A program made the translations under genes and the position numbers. A stretch of DNA of 57,697 nt, from positions 1 through 57,697 of the forward strand of contig NZ_JAQQWU010000020.1 of the NCBI RefSeq assembly GCF_028610625.1, in the 5' to 3' direction. The stretch comes from Guptibacillus spartinae (GTDB lineage: Bacteria; Bacillota; Bacilli; Bacillales; Guptibacillaceae). Numbering within the stretch: position 1 is the first letter of the stretch; each line of letters begins with the position of its first letter. A model generated the notes under the pieces. It was not told where the DNA came from. It saw only the letters and a program-made list of their open reading frames with translations, and did no database searches. Shown in pieces: positions 7,387 to 15,348 of the stretch.

Positions 7387-8541
7387 TTGAATAATGGGTT
7401 AAAGCGCATGATCTTGTTTAATACATCAACTTCGGTTGTGTTTACATTCGTGGATTTATTTGTGAATTTATATATCTGGCAACAGAACAAACAACTTTTG
7501 GACTTGGTATGGTTTAACTTTTTTATGTTCTCTTTGTGGAGTATTTCATATGTGAGCGGATCATACTTATTTTACAAAAAAGATTTAAAAACTGTAATGA
7601 GAGCGGGTTCAATCTTTTCACTAATATTATTTGGGTTACTTTCTTTTGTAACGTTTGATGAACCATTTCATTGGATTATGTTTGCTGGTTCCATATACGG
7701 TCTAATGAGAGGGGTATTCTCAGCTGGAATAACACTTGCTTTATCAATATTAGGGGAAGGGAAGGAATTCAAACTTTTCTTCCAACAGTCCGCTTTCTGG
7801 AGAAAAGCCGTAAACAATTTCATTCCACTAACGTTCGCATTTATATTGTCAACGTTAAACTATGGGAACACATTTATTGTCATGTTTATCTTTTCGATTG
7901 GACTATTTTTGTTGAGCTTCATGTTGCCCGATATCTCACCTAAAAAGGATAGAATCTCAAATCCATTCACAAAAGAGATAGGCTTAAAAAAGGTTTTTAA
8001 AGGCGGAAAGACCAAACTACTTCCTTACTCATATTATTTCGGAGGGATGTTCGCGGAATTCCAGACAATCTTTTTAATGTATTTCACATTCACAATTACG
8101 GAAGATAAATTCTTCGTAGCACTTCTCAATGTTTTCTACACACTATTAGTATTCATCATGATCAAGCTCTTCAATGCATCGAAACTCTCACCGGTCAGTT
8201 GGATGATTATCGGTATTTTACTAGCATTCCTAGGTTTAGGACTAGCAACCACTCTATCGAACCTATGGTTATTGGTGCCTAACATCCTATTAGTAATAGG
8301 TAACTTCATCTTCCGTACAAACTATTACTCTCAGCAATACGAACAATTGGAAGGGGAGGGGAAGACGAAGCGTATACAGATCACTATTTGGAGAGAGGTT
8401 ATATTGTGCATATCCAGAATTTCATTCTTAACAATTATCATCATCTTGCATGCAATAGATCTATTTTCTATTTATATCCTCTTATCTATGATCATCTTTA
8501 CGACAAGCATCGTTCCAGTTATACATAATAAATTCAAATGA
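7387..8541 (+). CDS. MFS-like membrane transporter
   Basis: The product has 384 residues and starts at TTG 7387, with AAGGAGG upstream. About 11-12 hydrophobic segments span the protein, with a charged central loop ('PDISPKKDRISNPFTKE') as in major facilitator permeases. A conserved-looking loop 'GLMRGVFSAG' lies in the first half. The length suits small Bacillus MFS proteins of unknown substrate. It is monocistronic and bounded by terminators at 7266 and 8549. Confidence 0.75.
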   Translation: MNNGLKRMILFNTSTSVVFTFVDLFVNLYIWQQNKQLLDLVWFNFFMFSLWSISYVSGSYLFYKKDLKTVMRAGSIFSLILFGLLSFVTFDEPFHWIMFAGSIYGLMRGVFSAGITLALSILGEGKEFKLFFQQSAFWRKAVNNFIPLTFAFILSTLNYGNTFIVMFIFSIGLFLLSFMLPDISPKKDRISNPFTKEIGLKKVFKGGKTKLLPYSYYFGGMFAEFQTIFLMYFTFTITEDKFFVALLNVFYTLLVFIMIKLFNASKLSPVSWMIIGILLAFLGLGLATTLSNLWLLVPNILLVIGNFIFRTNYYSQQYEQLEGEGKTKRIQITIWREVILCISRISFLTIIIILHAIDLFSIYILLSMIIFTTSIVPVIHNKFK

Positions 8542-8548
8542 TAAATTT

Positions 8549-8584
8549 AAAACCGATAAAGGGAAAAACCCTTTGTCGGTTTTA
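8549..8584. terminator. Bidirectional intrinsic terminator
   Basis: AAAACCGA.AAAGGG pairs with CCCTTT.TCGGTTTT. It lies between the permease gene and the convergent peptidase gene. Confidence 0.9.
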
Positions 8585-8604
8585 AGACGAATTTACTGTC
8601 TCTG

Positions 8605-9435
8605 TTAGTTATCACTGAAAAAACTTTCATCTAGAAAATTAGTAATATCCTTAAAAGGGAAAACCAATAATTTTGATTCACTTTTTTCCCATTCACTTAG
8701 TATTCCAATTGCTTTATAATCGATCCCGCCAGGTTCCATATATAGACCAAATACTAATGAACCACTCATACCGGAAAAGGTAGATACTTCAATCTCTTCC
8801 CCGTACTCAGAAATCCCCTCTTGATTTGAATGTATATTCAAGATTTCTGCATACTGATCATATTCTGCAACGGTTGTTTGATAGGGAGTGGTTACCATGT
8901 CTATTGTCTTTTCCATATGATCTATTTGAGTATCGTACACAGCATAACCGTGAACGAAAATAACATTTGATATATCATTAATGTAATCCTCTATATCCAA
9001 ATCATAGTTTTCTTCACTGAGAAAGCTTTTTTCGTTCATTTTATTAACTGTTTCTTCGCTTATTTCGAAAGCAGCTAAATCATTATCTTTATTCTCAGCG
9101 TCATTTATTACAATCATTTTTCTATCTATTGCGTCTTTATCAGCATAAGGTATATTGATATAAATTGCTCTATTGCCTTTTGGAACAGACCTAACAACAT
9201 GTTCATTAGTAACTACAAAATAACGCCCTTTGTAGTTAACTAACCCACCTGAACCTAATGGCTTTATCTTACTTCCCGAATCATCAAAAATCTTTACCAA
9301 TGCAAGCCCAGACCATGCTTTGAATTCCGGCATAATTTCCATGAATTTTTCCGGATTAATGATATTTCCACCTTCACTATTTTCGTTAATCATTTTATAT
9401 CTCTCTTCCTTATCAATTTTTTTATCTCGATTCAT
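8605..9435 (-). CDS. Cytoplasmic trypsin-like serine peptidase
   Basis: The product has 276 residues. It has a chymotrypsin-fold catalytic triad: His79 in 'VTNEHVV', Asp119 in 'KDNDLAAFEI', and Ser224 in 'SGMSGSLVF'. A 'GSGGLV' strand precedes the His, as usual. No signal peptide or membrane anchor is present (Lys/Glu-rich N-terminus), so it should act in the cytoplasm, unlike most HtrA-type enzymes, and no PDZ domain follows. It lies 17 bp after the GIY-YIG gene (9453-10142) on the same strand and is probably co-transcribed. Cytoplasmic trypsin-like peptidases beside a nuclease are seen in some anti-phage systems; the role here is inference. Confidence 0.85.
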   Translation of the reverse strand: MNRDKKIDKEERYKMINENSEGGNIINPEKFMEIMPEFKAWSGLALVKIFDDSGSKIKPLGSGGLVNYKGRYFVVTNEHVVRSVPKGNRAIYINIPYADKDAIDRKMIVINDAENKDNDLAAFEISEETVNKMNEKSFLSEENYDLDIEDYINDISNVIFVHGYAVYDTQIDHMEKTIDMVTTPYQTTVAEYDQYAEILNIHSNQEGISEYGEEIEVSTFSGMSGSLVFGLYMEPGGIDYKAIGILSEWEKSESKLLVFPFKDITNFLDESFFSDN

Positions 9436-9452
9436 TTAAATTTAGTAACTAG

Positions 9453-10142
9453 TTAACGATTGTGTTGTACATTCCATCCCGGTCCATTGTATCCAATCAT
9501 CGCTTGTTCAAGCGCTATAACAGTTTCTACATCATTCGCTGAATCACCAACAATTAAGATGGAGATCGAAATTTGTTCTCGATTCTCAAACATCTTTCGC
9601 CCTGAACCATGAGTTCTTCCGCTATCACTACCTCTGACGTAATCTCTTAGTCGTTTCCTGAAACCACCATTGCTGTGCTCCACCGCCTTTCCCACATAGA
9701 CGGTTTTGCCGTTTTTCTCAGCTTTATATAACCCAATTTGTTTATTGTATTGGCTTAAATCGTCAATTGTCAGGGAACTTAATCTCCCCAGTTGGATCCA
9801 TTTCCCGTTCCATTGACGTATTGTGTAGCCTCCATATGTCACCTCACCATTACTATTAGTCTTCAAATTCCCATATGAACTGCTCGGTTTATTAATGTTG
9901 CTTTTAACCTTTTCTATTTTTTCTCTTCCTTCATGTACCTTCCTTGCAAACTCAGGATCTTTCATTCTACCTGATTTCTCAGCCGCTTCAACTTTAGCTT
10001 CATTCTCATTCAGTCTTCTTACAACTTCTTTTTTCATAGCAACTTCCCGTTTTGCTGATTCCTGTTGCAACTTATATGCAGCTTCTGGCGCTTTTTCAAT
10101 CGCCGTACCAACCGCTTTCCCTACCTTATTCCAGAATCCCAT
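9453..10142 (-). CDS. GIY-YIG nuclease-domain protein with a coiled-coil N-terminus
   Basis: The product has 229 residues. Residues 1-85 are an Ala/Lys/Glu-rich helical segment beginning 'MGFWNKVGKAVG'. Residues about 95-125 contain a small beta module ('GGYTIRQWNGKWIQLG'). Residues 137-229 are a GIY-YIG-like catalytic domain: 'IGLYKAE' (GIY), 'TVYVGKA' (YIG), Arg in 'FRKRLRDYVR', Glu in 'ALEQAMIGYN', and the terminal 'WNVQ'. It should be a metal-dependent DNA nuclease. The start is supported by CAGGGGG. It is first in a probable two-gene operon with the trypsin-like peptidase. Confidence 0.82.
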   Translation of the reverse strand: MGFWNKVGKAVGTAIEKAPEAAYKLQQESAKREVAMKKEVVRRLNENEAKVEAAEKSGRMKDPEFARKVHEGREKIEKVKSNINKPSSSYGNLKTNSNGEVTYGGYTIRQWNGKWIQLGRLSSLTIDDLSQYNKQIGLYKAEKNGKTVYVGKAVEHSNGGFRKRLRDYVRGSDSGRTHGSGRKMFENREQISISILIVGDSANDVETVIALEQAMIGYNGPGWNVQHNR

Positions 10143-10309
10143 AACAAAACCCCCTGTAATTTATTGAATGCGATGTAAAATTTGGTAACTTACAATAATA
10201 GTATCACAGTTTATCGATCGCATTAGTAAAAGGGCTTAACTACATTAATCAGAAGAGAAAAATATATGATTATGGTAACGTTGAATGTTGCGAAGGAAGG
10301 GTGATAATA

Positions 10310-10717
10310 ATGAATCGTAATCAAGAGCAAAATATAATCCTATTTGATGGCATATGCAATGTATGCAATAGCTTGGTAAAATTTATGTTTAAAGTTGATA
10401 AGAAAGGTATTTTCTCTTTCGCTTCTTTGCAATCTGATATAGCCGCAAGATTATTGAAGGAAGCGCATATGGAAGAGATACCAGACAGCGTCATAGTAAT
10501 TAGAGATGGTCAAGCACTTGTGAAATCAGATGCAGCGATATATATTTTCAAAAAGTTAGGCGGAGTATTCCAACTATCCGCTATCGCTTACATACTGCCT
10601 AGAAGTGCTAGAGATAGAATATATGATGGTATTGCTAAAAGACGTTACAAATTATTTGGGAAGAGAGAAGAATGTATGCTTCCAACGAAGGAGCAAAGGA
10701 ATAGGTTCCTAGGATGA
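10310..10717 (+). CDS. DCC-family thiol-disulfide oxidoreductase (DUF393, YuxK-like)
   Basis: The product has 135 residues. ATG 10310 is preferred over GTG 10301 because AAGGAAGGG lies at the right distance. The family signature DG.C..C is present as 'FDGICNVCN' near residue 14, followed by 'KFMFKVD', 'FASLQSD' and the Arg/Lys-rich tail 'IAKRRYKLFGKREEC'. The family has a thioredoxin-like fold and is presumed to do thiol redox chemistry. It is a single gene. Confidence 0.9.
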   Translation: MNRNQEQNIILFDGICNVCNSLVKFMFKVDKKGIFSFASLQSDIAARLLKEAHMEEIPDSVIVIRDGQALVKSDAAIYIFKKLGGVFQLSAIAYILPRSARDRIYDGIAKRRYKLFGKREECMLPTKEQRNRFLG

Positions 10718-10815
10718 TTAACTGAGGAAGGGAGTAGGTAATTTTATTTGGTAAGCAGAATTAAGTAAGAGCAGACGGTATTTAAAACTTAAATCATGTT
10801 TTGGGAGGAGTAAAA

Positions 10816-11136
10816 ATGAATTATCATAGTCTCAATCCAAAAGTATTTGCTGATAGGACAGAACACTGCTTGTTGATCTATGCCATTGAGGGAAATTATT
10901 CTTACATGTTCACCTATCATGTTTTAGAAGAAAAAGATTACAAATATGTACTTTATTTTCGCAGAGTAAGTAGGAAAGATGATATACGTGATACTTTTTA
11001 TCTTGACGTACCGGACTTAGGCGTAAGAAACTACGAAGAAATCGCTAAAACGCTACTAAATAACAATATTACAGAAATAGAAAAGAAAATAACCAAAAAA
11101 CTCAAAGGTTTACGTCTTCAAAAACTACTAAAATAA
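10816..11136 (+). CDS. Hypothetical protein
   Basis: The product has 106 residues from ATG 10816, with GGGAGGAG 6 bp upstream. It has alternating beta strands in the first two thirds and a Lys-rich helix ('EIEKKITKKLKGLRLQKLL') at the end. There is no signal or membrane segment and no recognised family. It ends at a terminator shared with the convergent membrane-protein gene. Confidence 0.7.
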   Translation: MNYHSLNPKVFADRTEHCLLIYAIEGNYSYMFTYHVLEEKDYKYVLYFRRVSRKDDIRDTFYLDVPDLGVRNYEEIAKTLLNNNITEIEKKITKKLKGLRLQKLLK

Positions 11137-11139
11137 ATA

Positions 11140-11184
11140 AATACTGTACACAAGCAAAGTTAAGGCGTGTGTACAGTATTTTTG
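11140..11184. terminator. Bidirectional terminator, related to the one at 11572
   Basis: AATACTGTACAC pairs with GTGTACAGTATT, then T-rich sequence. The CTGTACAC core is also the core of the hairpin at 11572-11616. Both follow a small membrane-protein gene, so the terminator is part of the local tandem duplication. Confidence 0.85.
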
Positions 11185-11223
11185 GATGCTACTAGAGAAG
11201 TTCCTCATATAAAGTATCTGAAG

Positions 11224-11403
11224 TTATGAATTTGCATTCTTCTTCGAGGGGTATTTCTTTTCGATTATTGTGATAATGATCATAGAGGTCAAACCTAATG
11301 CCAAACCCTTAACTAACCAATTATCCGGTAAGAAGATATATTCAATGCCCATTACAACCATTAAACTTATCCAGGTAATAAGAAATTTCTTCCCGTAAGA
11401 CAT
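11224..11403 (-). CDS. Small two-helix membrane protein, duplicate copy
   Basis: The product has 59 residues from ATG 11403, with a perfect GAGGAGGT. It is a clear paralogue of the protein at 11674-11853: both begin MS(Y/F)GK(K/R)FLI, share 'IEYIFLPD', and end in 'KKYP'. It has two hydrophobic helices. The sequence just upstream is a remnant of the large secreted-protein gene, so this copy has lost its partner. By analogy with toxin/immunity pairs it could be an orphan immunity protein (inference). Confidence 0.78.
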   Translation of the reverse strand: MSYGKKFLITWISLMVVMGIEYIFLPDNWLVKGLALGLTSMIIITIIEKKYPSKKNANS

Positions 11404-11505
11404 TTTTACCTCCTCTAGATTTAATTTACTTGTTGTGAATTCGAAATTATATCCTTCAGCTCCCATGTCATACTCGATATAAATTATAGTCTGAGGTTGC
11501 GCTAT
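11404..11505 (-). pseudogene. 3' remnant of the secreted-protein gene (11874-12776)
   Basis: The minus-strand translation contains 'IEYDMGAEGYNFEFTTS', matching the C-terminus 'IEYQMGAEGSDFEFTSSE' of the intact gene. Homology fades upstream of about 11505 and the stop codon is lost. It sits directly before the duplicated small membrane-protein gene, as in the intact unit. Confidence 0.8.
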
Positions 11506-11571
11506 ATATATTAAAAGAAAGAAACAAATTGGTGGAGAGAAGAGCGGAATCTTCGAACAATGAAGTAATAA

Positions 11572-11616
11572 AACACTGTACACCTCTCCTTAACCGGTTG
11601 GTGTACAGTGTTTTAA
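11572..11616 (-). terminator. Intrinsic terminator after the small membrane-protein gene
   Basis: The stem AAAACACTGTACACC/GGTGTACAGTGTTTT is a strong 15-bp hairpin. It ends the transcript of 12776-11674 and separates the two copies of the duplicated unit. Confidence 0.88.
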
Positions 11617-11673
11617 ATGCTTAATCGAATTCGCTCGTTTACAAGTGAAGTATCTCAAATAAAGTAACCGAAG

Positions 11674-11853
11674 TTATGATCCTTCTTTATTCTTCAAGGG
11701 GTATTTCTTATTCATTATATTGGTAACGAGTATAGTTGTCGTACTTAATGCGATTGCCTTAATTATTATAATATCTGGCAAGAATATATATTCAATACTC
11801 ATTAAAACCATTGAGATTAAACAAATAATAAGAAATCTTTTCCCGAAAGACAT
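11674..11853 (-). CDS. Small two-helix membrane protein paired with the secreted protein
   Basis: The product has 59 residues: ATG 11853, stop at 11676-11674. It reads MSFGKRFLII with 'MSIEYIFLPD' and 'MNKKYPLKNK'. Two hydrophobic helices are separated by a short loop. A GGGGGG-type purine run lies upstream, and the gene begins 20 bp after the stop of the 300-residue secreted protein. It is a paralogue of 11224-11403. The context (small membrane protein just behind a secreted protein with a hydrophobic C-terminus) suggests a self-protection role; that is inference. Confidence 0.8.
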   Translation of the reverse strand: MSFGKRFLIICLISMVLMSIEYIFLPDIIIIKAIALSTTTILVTNIMNKKYPLKNKEGS

Positions 11854-11873
11854 TACTAACCCCCCTTGAAAGT

Positions 11874-12776
11874 TTATTCACTTGATGTAAATTCGAAATC
11901 AGACCCTTCAGCTCCCATTTGGTACTCAATCTTAATATTTTGTGCAACATAATTCATCTCTGTGAGAACTAAAGCCGCAGCAATCGTGGAGAGTACCCAA
12001 AGAGGAACACCAGTTATTAATACAGATTGAAGTGCATATATAAAAGCAGCTTCGGTGGGGGTGCCAACTGTCAAATCTAAAATGCCCGCAACCACAGTTT
12101 CGGATAACGAAACGACAAATCCAGTCCATGTTATCTCTAGACCTGTTTCCCCTAACTCAGGATCACCTAAACCATAATCAGTAGGACAAACATCTTGCTT
12201 AATTCCACAATCACCGTAGCTGGGACCATCTACCTCGCCTGAACTAGTATTTTCCTCCCATGAATATCTAATGATATTACCATCAACAGTTCCATCTACA
12301 TAGTCCGTTTCTCTCATTTGATTATTCGCAAATATAAGTTGATCTTTGACAATTTGCAACTCCTCTGGAGTTAGTTCATTTTCAAGTGTAGTCATGTTCA
12401 CATCTTCCATTGTATATCGATAGTAAACAGCTGATTCTGCAGTAGTTGCCTCTGAAGAAGAGCTAAAATATTTCCCTCCACCTTTACCACCTGGTTCAGA
12501 GGGAAGAGTGTCATAATATTCATCATTAGGATCTGCTTCCTCTTCAGTGTGATAAGTTTCAAATTCACCATCTGGCAAAATCTCAGAAAAAGAAGTGTTA
12601 GACCTTTCTAACTCAACATACTGATCAACTTTTTCGATTAATTCCTCACTGATATGCGAATATTCTTGAGCAAACACTTCTTGTGGTTCATGCCCAATAG
12701 AAGGGGCGACACCACTAAATACCAATAGCGAACTTAAAACTGGAACTACCAACTTAGCAACTGTTTTTGATTTCAA
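11874..12776 (-). CDS. Secreted protein with hydrophobic C-terminal segment (toxin-like)
   Basis: The product has 300 residues from TTG 12776, chosen because GGAGAGG lies 10 bp upstream and gives a clean signal peptide (MKSKTVAKLVV...). A longer frame to 12818 has no good site. Cleavage is likely after 'VFAQ'. The mature part has an acidic region, a Gly/Ser-rich stretch ('PGGKGGGKYFSSSS'), one Cys pair ('DCGIKQDVC') and then two long hydrophobic helices near the C-terminus ('TWTGFVVSLSETVVAGIL', 'VLITGVPLWVLSTIAAALVL'), ending 'FEFTSSE'. This is the layout of a membrane-active secreted peptide or toxin precursor, but no family was recognised. Confidence 0.8.
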   Translation of the reverse strand: MKSKTVAKLVVPVLSSLLVFSGVAPSIGHEPQEVFAQEYSHISEELIEKVDQYVELERSNTSFSEILPDGEFETYHTEEEADPNDEYYDTLPSEPGGKGGGKYFSSSSEATTAESAVYYRYTMEDVNMTTLENELTPEELQIVKDQLIFANNQMRETDYVDGTVDGNIIRYSWEENTSSGEVDGPSYGDCGIKQDVCPTDYGLGDPELGETGLEITWTGFVVSLSETVVAGILDLTVGTPTEAAFIYALQSVLITGVPLWVLSTIAAALVLTEMNYVAQNIKIEYQMGAEGSDFEFTSSE

Positions 12777-12926
12777 ATAAAAAACATCCTCTCCATTTTT
12801 TGTAAGAACTCTCTTCAAGTATCACTAAGGTCCTACGTATAAACATAAATTGGATAAAAAGTTAAGACAATTCCAAAAAAAACAGGCATTTTAGGATAGG
12901 ATTAATGTCATGTATCCATCTAAAAT

Positions 12927-12958
12927 AAAAAGCAAATGATTTAGAATCATTTGCTTAT
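12927..12958 (-). terminator. Intrinsic terminator
   Basis: AAGCAAATGATT pairs with AATCATTTGCTT and is followed on the minus strand by a T-rich tract. It ends the 82-residue gene. Confidence 0.85.
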
Positions 12959-12990
12959 AAGAAATATAATGTTTTAATTAAACCTATTTA

Positions 12991-13239
12991 TTATAGAGTG
13001 TTTTTGAGCCCAACATAAATAGACTCTACATCACATTCGAAAGTATCACCTATTTCTTCTTCAACTTTAGCAACCATATCCTTAAGCGTCTTATCTAATT
13101 CTTGATGAAGTAACAAGGCGTTAAATTTGTTGAGATCTTCTTCCTTAATTGGTGTCATAAATGATACTTCTGTTCGGATGTGAGGCTTACCCTTGTGCAT
13201 TTCTATAACATGTTTGTTCTTTACTTTTTGCGATAGCAT
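12991..13239 (-). CDS. Hypothetical protein, weakly like a Ger(x)C C-terminal segment
   Basis: The product has 82 residues from ATG 13239, with GGGAGGGC. The pattern 'KPHIRTEVSF' strand, long amphipathic helix and 'CDVESIYVGLK' end recalls the C-terminal part of spore-germination Ger(x)C lipoproteins. It is short, lacks a signal peptide, and the likeness is weak. It could equally be an unrelated small protein or a fragment. Confidence 0.6.
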   Translation of the reverse strand: MLSQKVKNKHVIEMHKGKPHIRTEVSFMTPIKEEDLNKFNALLLHQELDKTLKDMVAKVEEEIGDTFECDVESIYVGLKNTL

Positions 13240-13437
13240 ATTTCGCCCTCCCTATTTTTACAAATGAATACTAATTCCGTATCCCATTTGTATCATTACT
13301 TACATAGTACAATTAAACGGTATGAATAGGGTGAAATAATACCTTTTTTATCTCTTAAATGTTATTTATTTGAAAAGAAGGGAAGCTTACCATAAGCCCA
13401 TTAATCCTAGGTTCAATATTATGAAAGGAGATCACAA

Positions 13438-13611
13438 ATGAAACAAAATACAAAGTTTCCCTTTATGACCGTTAATATCATTTTAAGCGTTTCGATCTTC
13501 TTTACAATTCTTAAAGTTGAAAATCCTTATCTTAAATCCTTTCTAATTATCCTTATTTTCGCTGCAACCACTTACAATAACCATAAATACCGTCAATATC
13601 TTAGACATTAA
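13438..13611 (+). CDS. Small membrane protein, two hydrophobic segments
   Basis: The product has 57 residues: ATG 13438, TAA 13609-13611, with AAAGGAG 9 bp upstream. Residues about 8-26 and 33-46 are hydrophobic and the C-terminus is basic ('NNHKYRQYLRH'). It is the first of two small membrane-protein genes (the next at 13692). Function is unknown. Confidence 0.7.
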   Translation: MKQNTKFPFMTVNIILSVSIFFTILKVENPYLKSFLIILIFAATTYNNHKYRQYLRH

Positions 13612-13622
13612 TGAAAATTTCT

Positions 13623-13656
13623 AATGTGTCATTAGTACGGACTCATGTGACACATT
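13623..13656. promoter_or_regulatory. Inverted repeat, possible operator
   Basis: AATGTGTCA (13623-13631) and TGACACATT (13648-13656) are perfect inverted 9-mers with a 16-bp spacer, between the small genes at 13438 and 13692. A related TGTGACACA recurs near 13867. It could be a regulator site or an RNA stem. Confidence 0.4.
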
Positions 13657-13691
13657 ATTCTAATGTAGATACGCCATATGAGGAGGTCATA

Positions 13692-13850
13692 ATGAAGAGT
13701 AGTCTATATTTCCTTTTGTTAATTGTGGCTTATGCACTTGTTTTAGGCTTTGCTTTTTACATTACTCCAAATGCATATGCAAGGTTTTTTGTATCGATAA
13801 TAGGTGTAGGAATTAGTTTGTGGATCGTTTTAAAAATCAATAAAAAATAA
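13692..13850 (+). CDS. Small two-helix membrane protein
   Basis: The product has 52 residues from ATG 13692, supported by a perfect GAGGAGGT. The open frame extends back to 13611, but that part contains the inverted repeat and no ribosome site. The hydrophobic segments are 'LYFLLLIVAYALVLGFAFYI' and 'FFVSIIGVGISLWIVL', followed by a basic tail. Function is unknown. Confidence 0.72.
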   Translation: MKSSLYFLLLIVAYALVLGFAFYITPNAYARFFVSIIGVGISLWIVLKINKK

Positions 13851-13882
13851 ATAAGTCTAATGTTAGATGTGACACAACAGAA

Positions 13883-13919
13883 ATAAGGGTCAGAACTAAT
13901 TTAGGTTCTGACCCTTATT
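13883..13919. terminator. Bidirectional intrinsic terminator
   Basis: ATAAGGGTCAGAAC pairs with GTTCTGACCCTTAT around TAATTTAG. It separates 13692-13850 from the convergent MrpR-HNH gene. Confidence 0.92.
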
Positions 13920-13989
13920 GATTTCGGCGAATTACGCAGATTAAGCGAAAGAATCACCTATTTTCGAATATGTTCTAATAGAATTAATT

Positions 13990-15348
13990 TCAATTCGTAA
14001 CTTGTATTTTTCTTTTTAAAAATATCTCCTTGTAGTTATATCGAATATTATCTTTATCGACTTCATGTTTAAATTCTACAACTTTTCCATTTAGAGAGTT
14101 CTCTTCATCTATATGAATTAAAGATTTAAAATCTCTAGGATTGATTGCTAATATACCCAGATCAAATAGTTTATGATGGTTCGGACATAATACAAGGCAG
14201 TTATTAATTTCATCAGAACCGTTGTGTGCTTCGTTATAAGGACGTATGTGATGTACTTCTGAGTATGCTAACTCATCGATTCCTGTAAGATTCGTATCGC
14301 ATACCTGGCACTGGTTATGGTATACCTTTTTTAGATCTTTCACTAACATCTTATCTCTTTTCAAACGATCGATAATCGCAGTTTGCTTTTCTGGTTTAAT
14401 ATCATCCAAATCATTCTCTAACCGTAAGAGGAAATTATTTTCAGCATTAGAATTAACAGGAATACCGAAATAACGCAATGTTCGACTGGCTGTTTCCCTT
14501 AAATCATTCCTAGTGAATCCTTTCATAACCCCTTTTTCGCGGAGTAAACTTTTAGCATAGTGGTTTTGTCCGCTATAAACAACATTGGTAGCCCTTAAGT
14601 TTTTAATTCCCGCTATTTTCGCTAAGCGTATAATAGCTTGACTAATTCTCTCGGGCTTTACTTGCTTTTCCCCTCTAATCCCTTTTAAAATAAAACCTGC
14701 TTTTTCCATTTTATAGCGTCTGACTTTATCCCCATTTACACTTAGATATTCATCTTGAGTATAGGCATTTGTTATCAGTTTTGCAGTTTTAGGTGTGATT
14801 GTGATCGTTCTATCAGTTAAGTGAATTTCATTTCTATCAAAATCGACATCTTTATATTTTAAATTAATCAATTCTTGGAAAGTTTTTTTATTATTCAACC
14901 CTTCGAATAACAACGCTAGTACAACACCATCCTGAGCATTATCCGCACCCATGGCAATATTCATGATTTCACCCGCTGTGAATAACGCATATTCAGAGGT
15001 ATTACTATTCAACAATTGCATTTTAGCTTCTTTGTAATTAAAGGATTTGACTGGGTTATCCTCCCTTTTTACGTACCCTTTTTCACAACAGAAGTTGATG
15101 TATTTATTAATCGTGGATAATGTATTGTCTAAACTTCTAACAGATTCAGCTTTTCGAGAAACTAAAAAGACTTTTAACTCATCATCCGTAAAAGAGTGAA
15201 GATCCTTCCTGAATTTTTTTTCGTATTCCGCCATATGTCTAAATAGCGTTTTAACATCATGTTGAGTAGAGGGTATGTACTTATTAAAAAACTCTACCTT
15301 TAGTTTATATTGATAGTAATTTTCCGGTATATCTTTGGTTTTTCTCAT
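13990..15348 (-). CDS. MrpR-like degenerate tyrosine-recombinase protein fused to an HNH nuclease
   Basis: The product has 452 residues. Residues about 18-105 are an N-terminal SAM-like core-binding domain ('STQHDVKTLFRHMAEYEKKF', 'LDNTLSTINKYINF'). Residues about 120-300 follow the tyrosine-recombinase catalytic fold ('ALLFEGL...QELINLKYKDVDF', 'RTITITPKTAKLI', 'SGQNHYAKSLL', 'TLRYFG'), but the first catalytic Arg after 'LLFEGL' is absent and no clear H-x-x-R or Tyr motif is seen. This is the architecture of the SPbeta repressor MrpR (YopR). Residues 347-400 are an HNH nuclease: C347/C350, 'EVHHIRP' (364-370), 'CLVLCPNHH' (384-392). It overlaps the upstream paralogue by 44 bp; AAAGGAG precedes the ATG. 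Confidence 0.85.
   Translation of the reverse strand: MRKTKDIPENYYQYKLKVEFFNKYIPSTQHDVKTLFRHMAEYEKKFRKDLHSFTDDELKVFLVSRKAESVRSLDNTLSTINKYINFCCEKGYVKREDNPVKSFNYKEAKMQLLNSNTSEYALFTAGEIMNIAMGADNAQDGVVLALLFEGLNNKKTFQELINLKYKDVDFDRNEIHLTDRTITITPKTAKLITNAYTQDEYLSVNGDKVRRYKMEKAGFILKGIRGEKQVKPERISQAIIRLAKIAGIKNLRATNVVYSGQNHYAKSLLREKGVMKGFTRNDLRETASRTLRYFGIPVNSNAENNFLLRLENDLDDIKPEKQTAIIDRLKRDKMLVKDLKKVYHNQCQVCDTNLTGIDELAYSEVHHIRPYNEAHNGSDEINNCLVLCPNHHKLFDLGILAINPRDFKSLIHIDEENSLNGKVVEFKHEVDKDNIRYNYKEIFLKRKIQVTN

Noticed and set aside
11874-12776. Assignment of the secreted protein to the SdpC toxin family
   Set aside because: The Cys pair and hydrophobic tail are suggestive, but the length, signal region and motifs do not fit SdpC as I know it, and the 59-residue partner is much smaller than SdpI.
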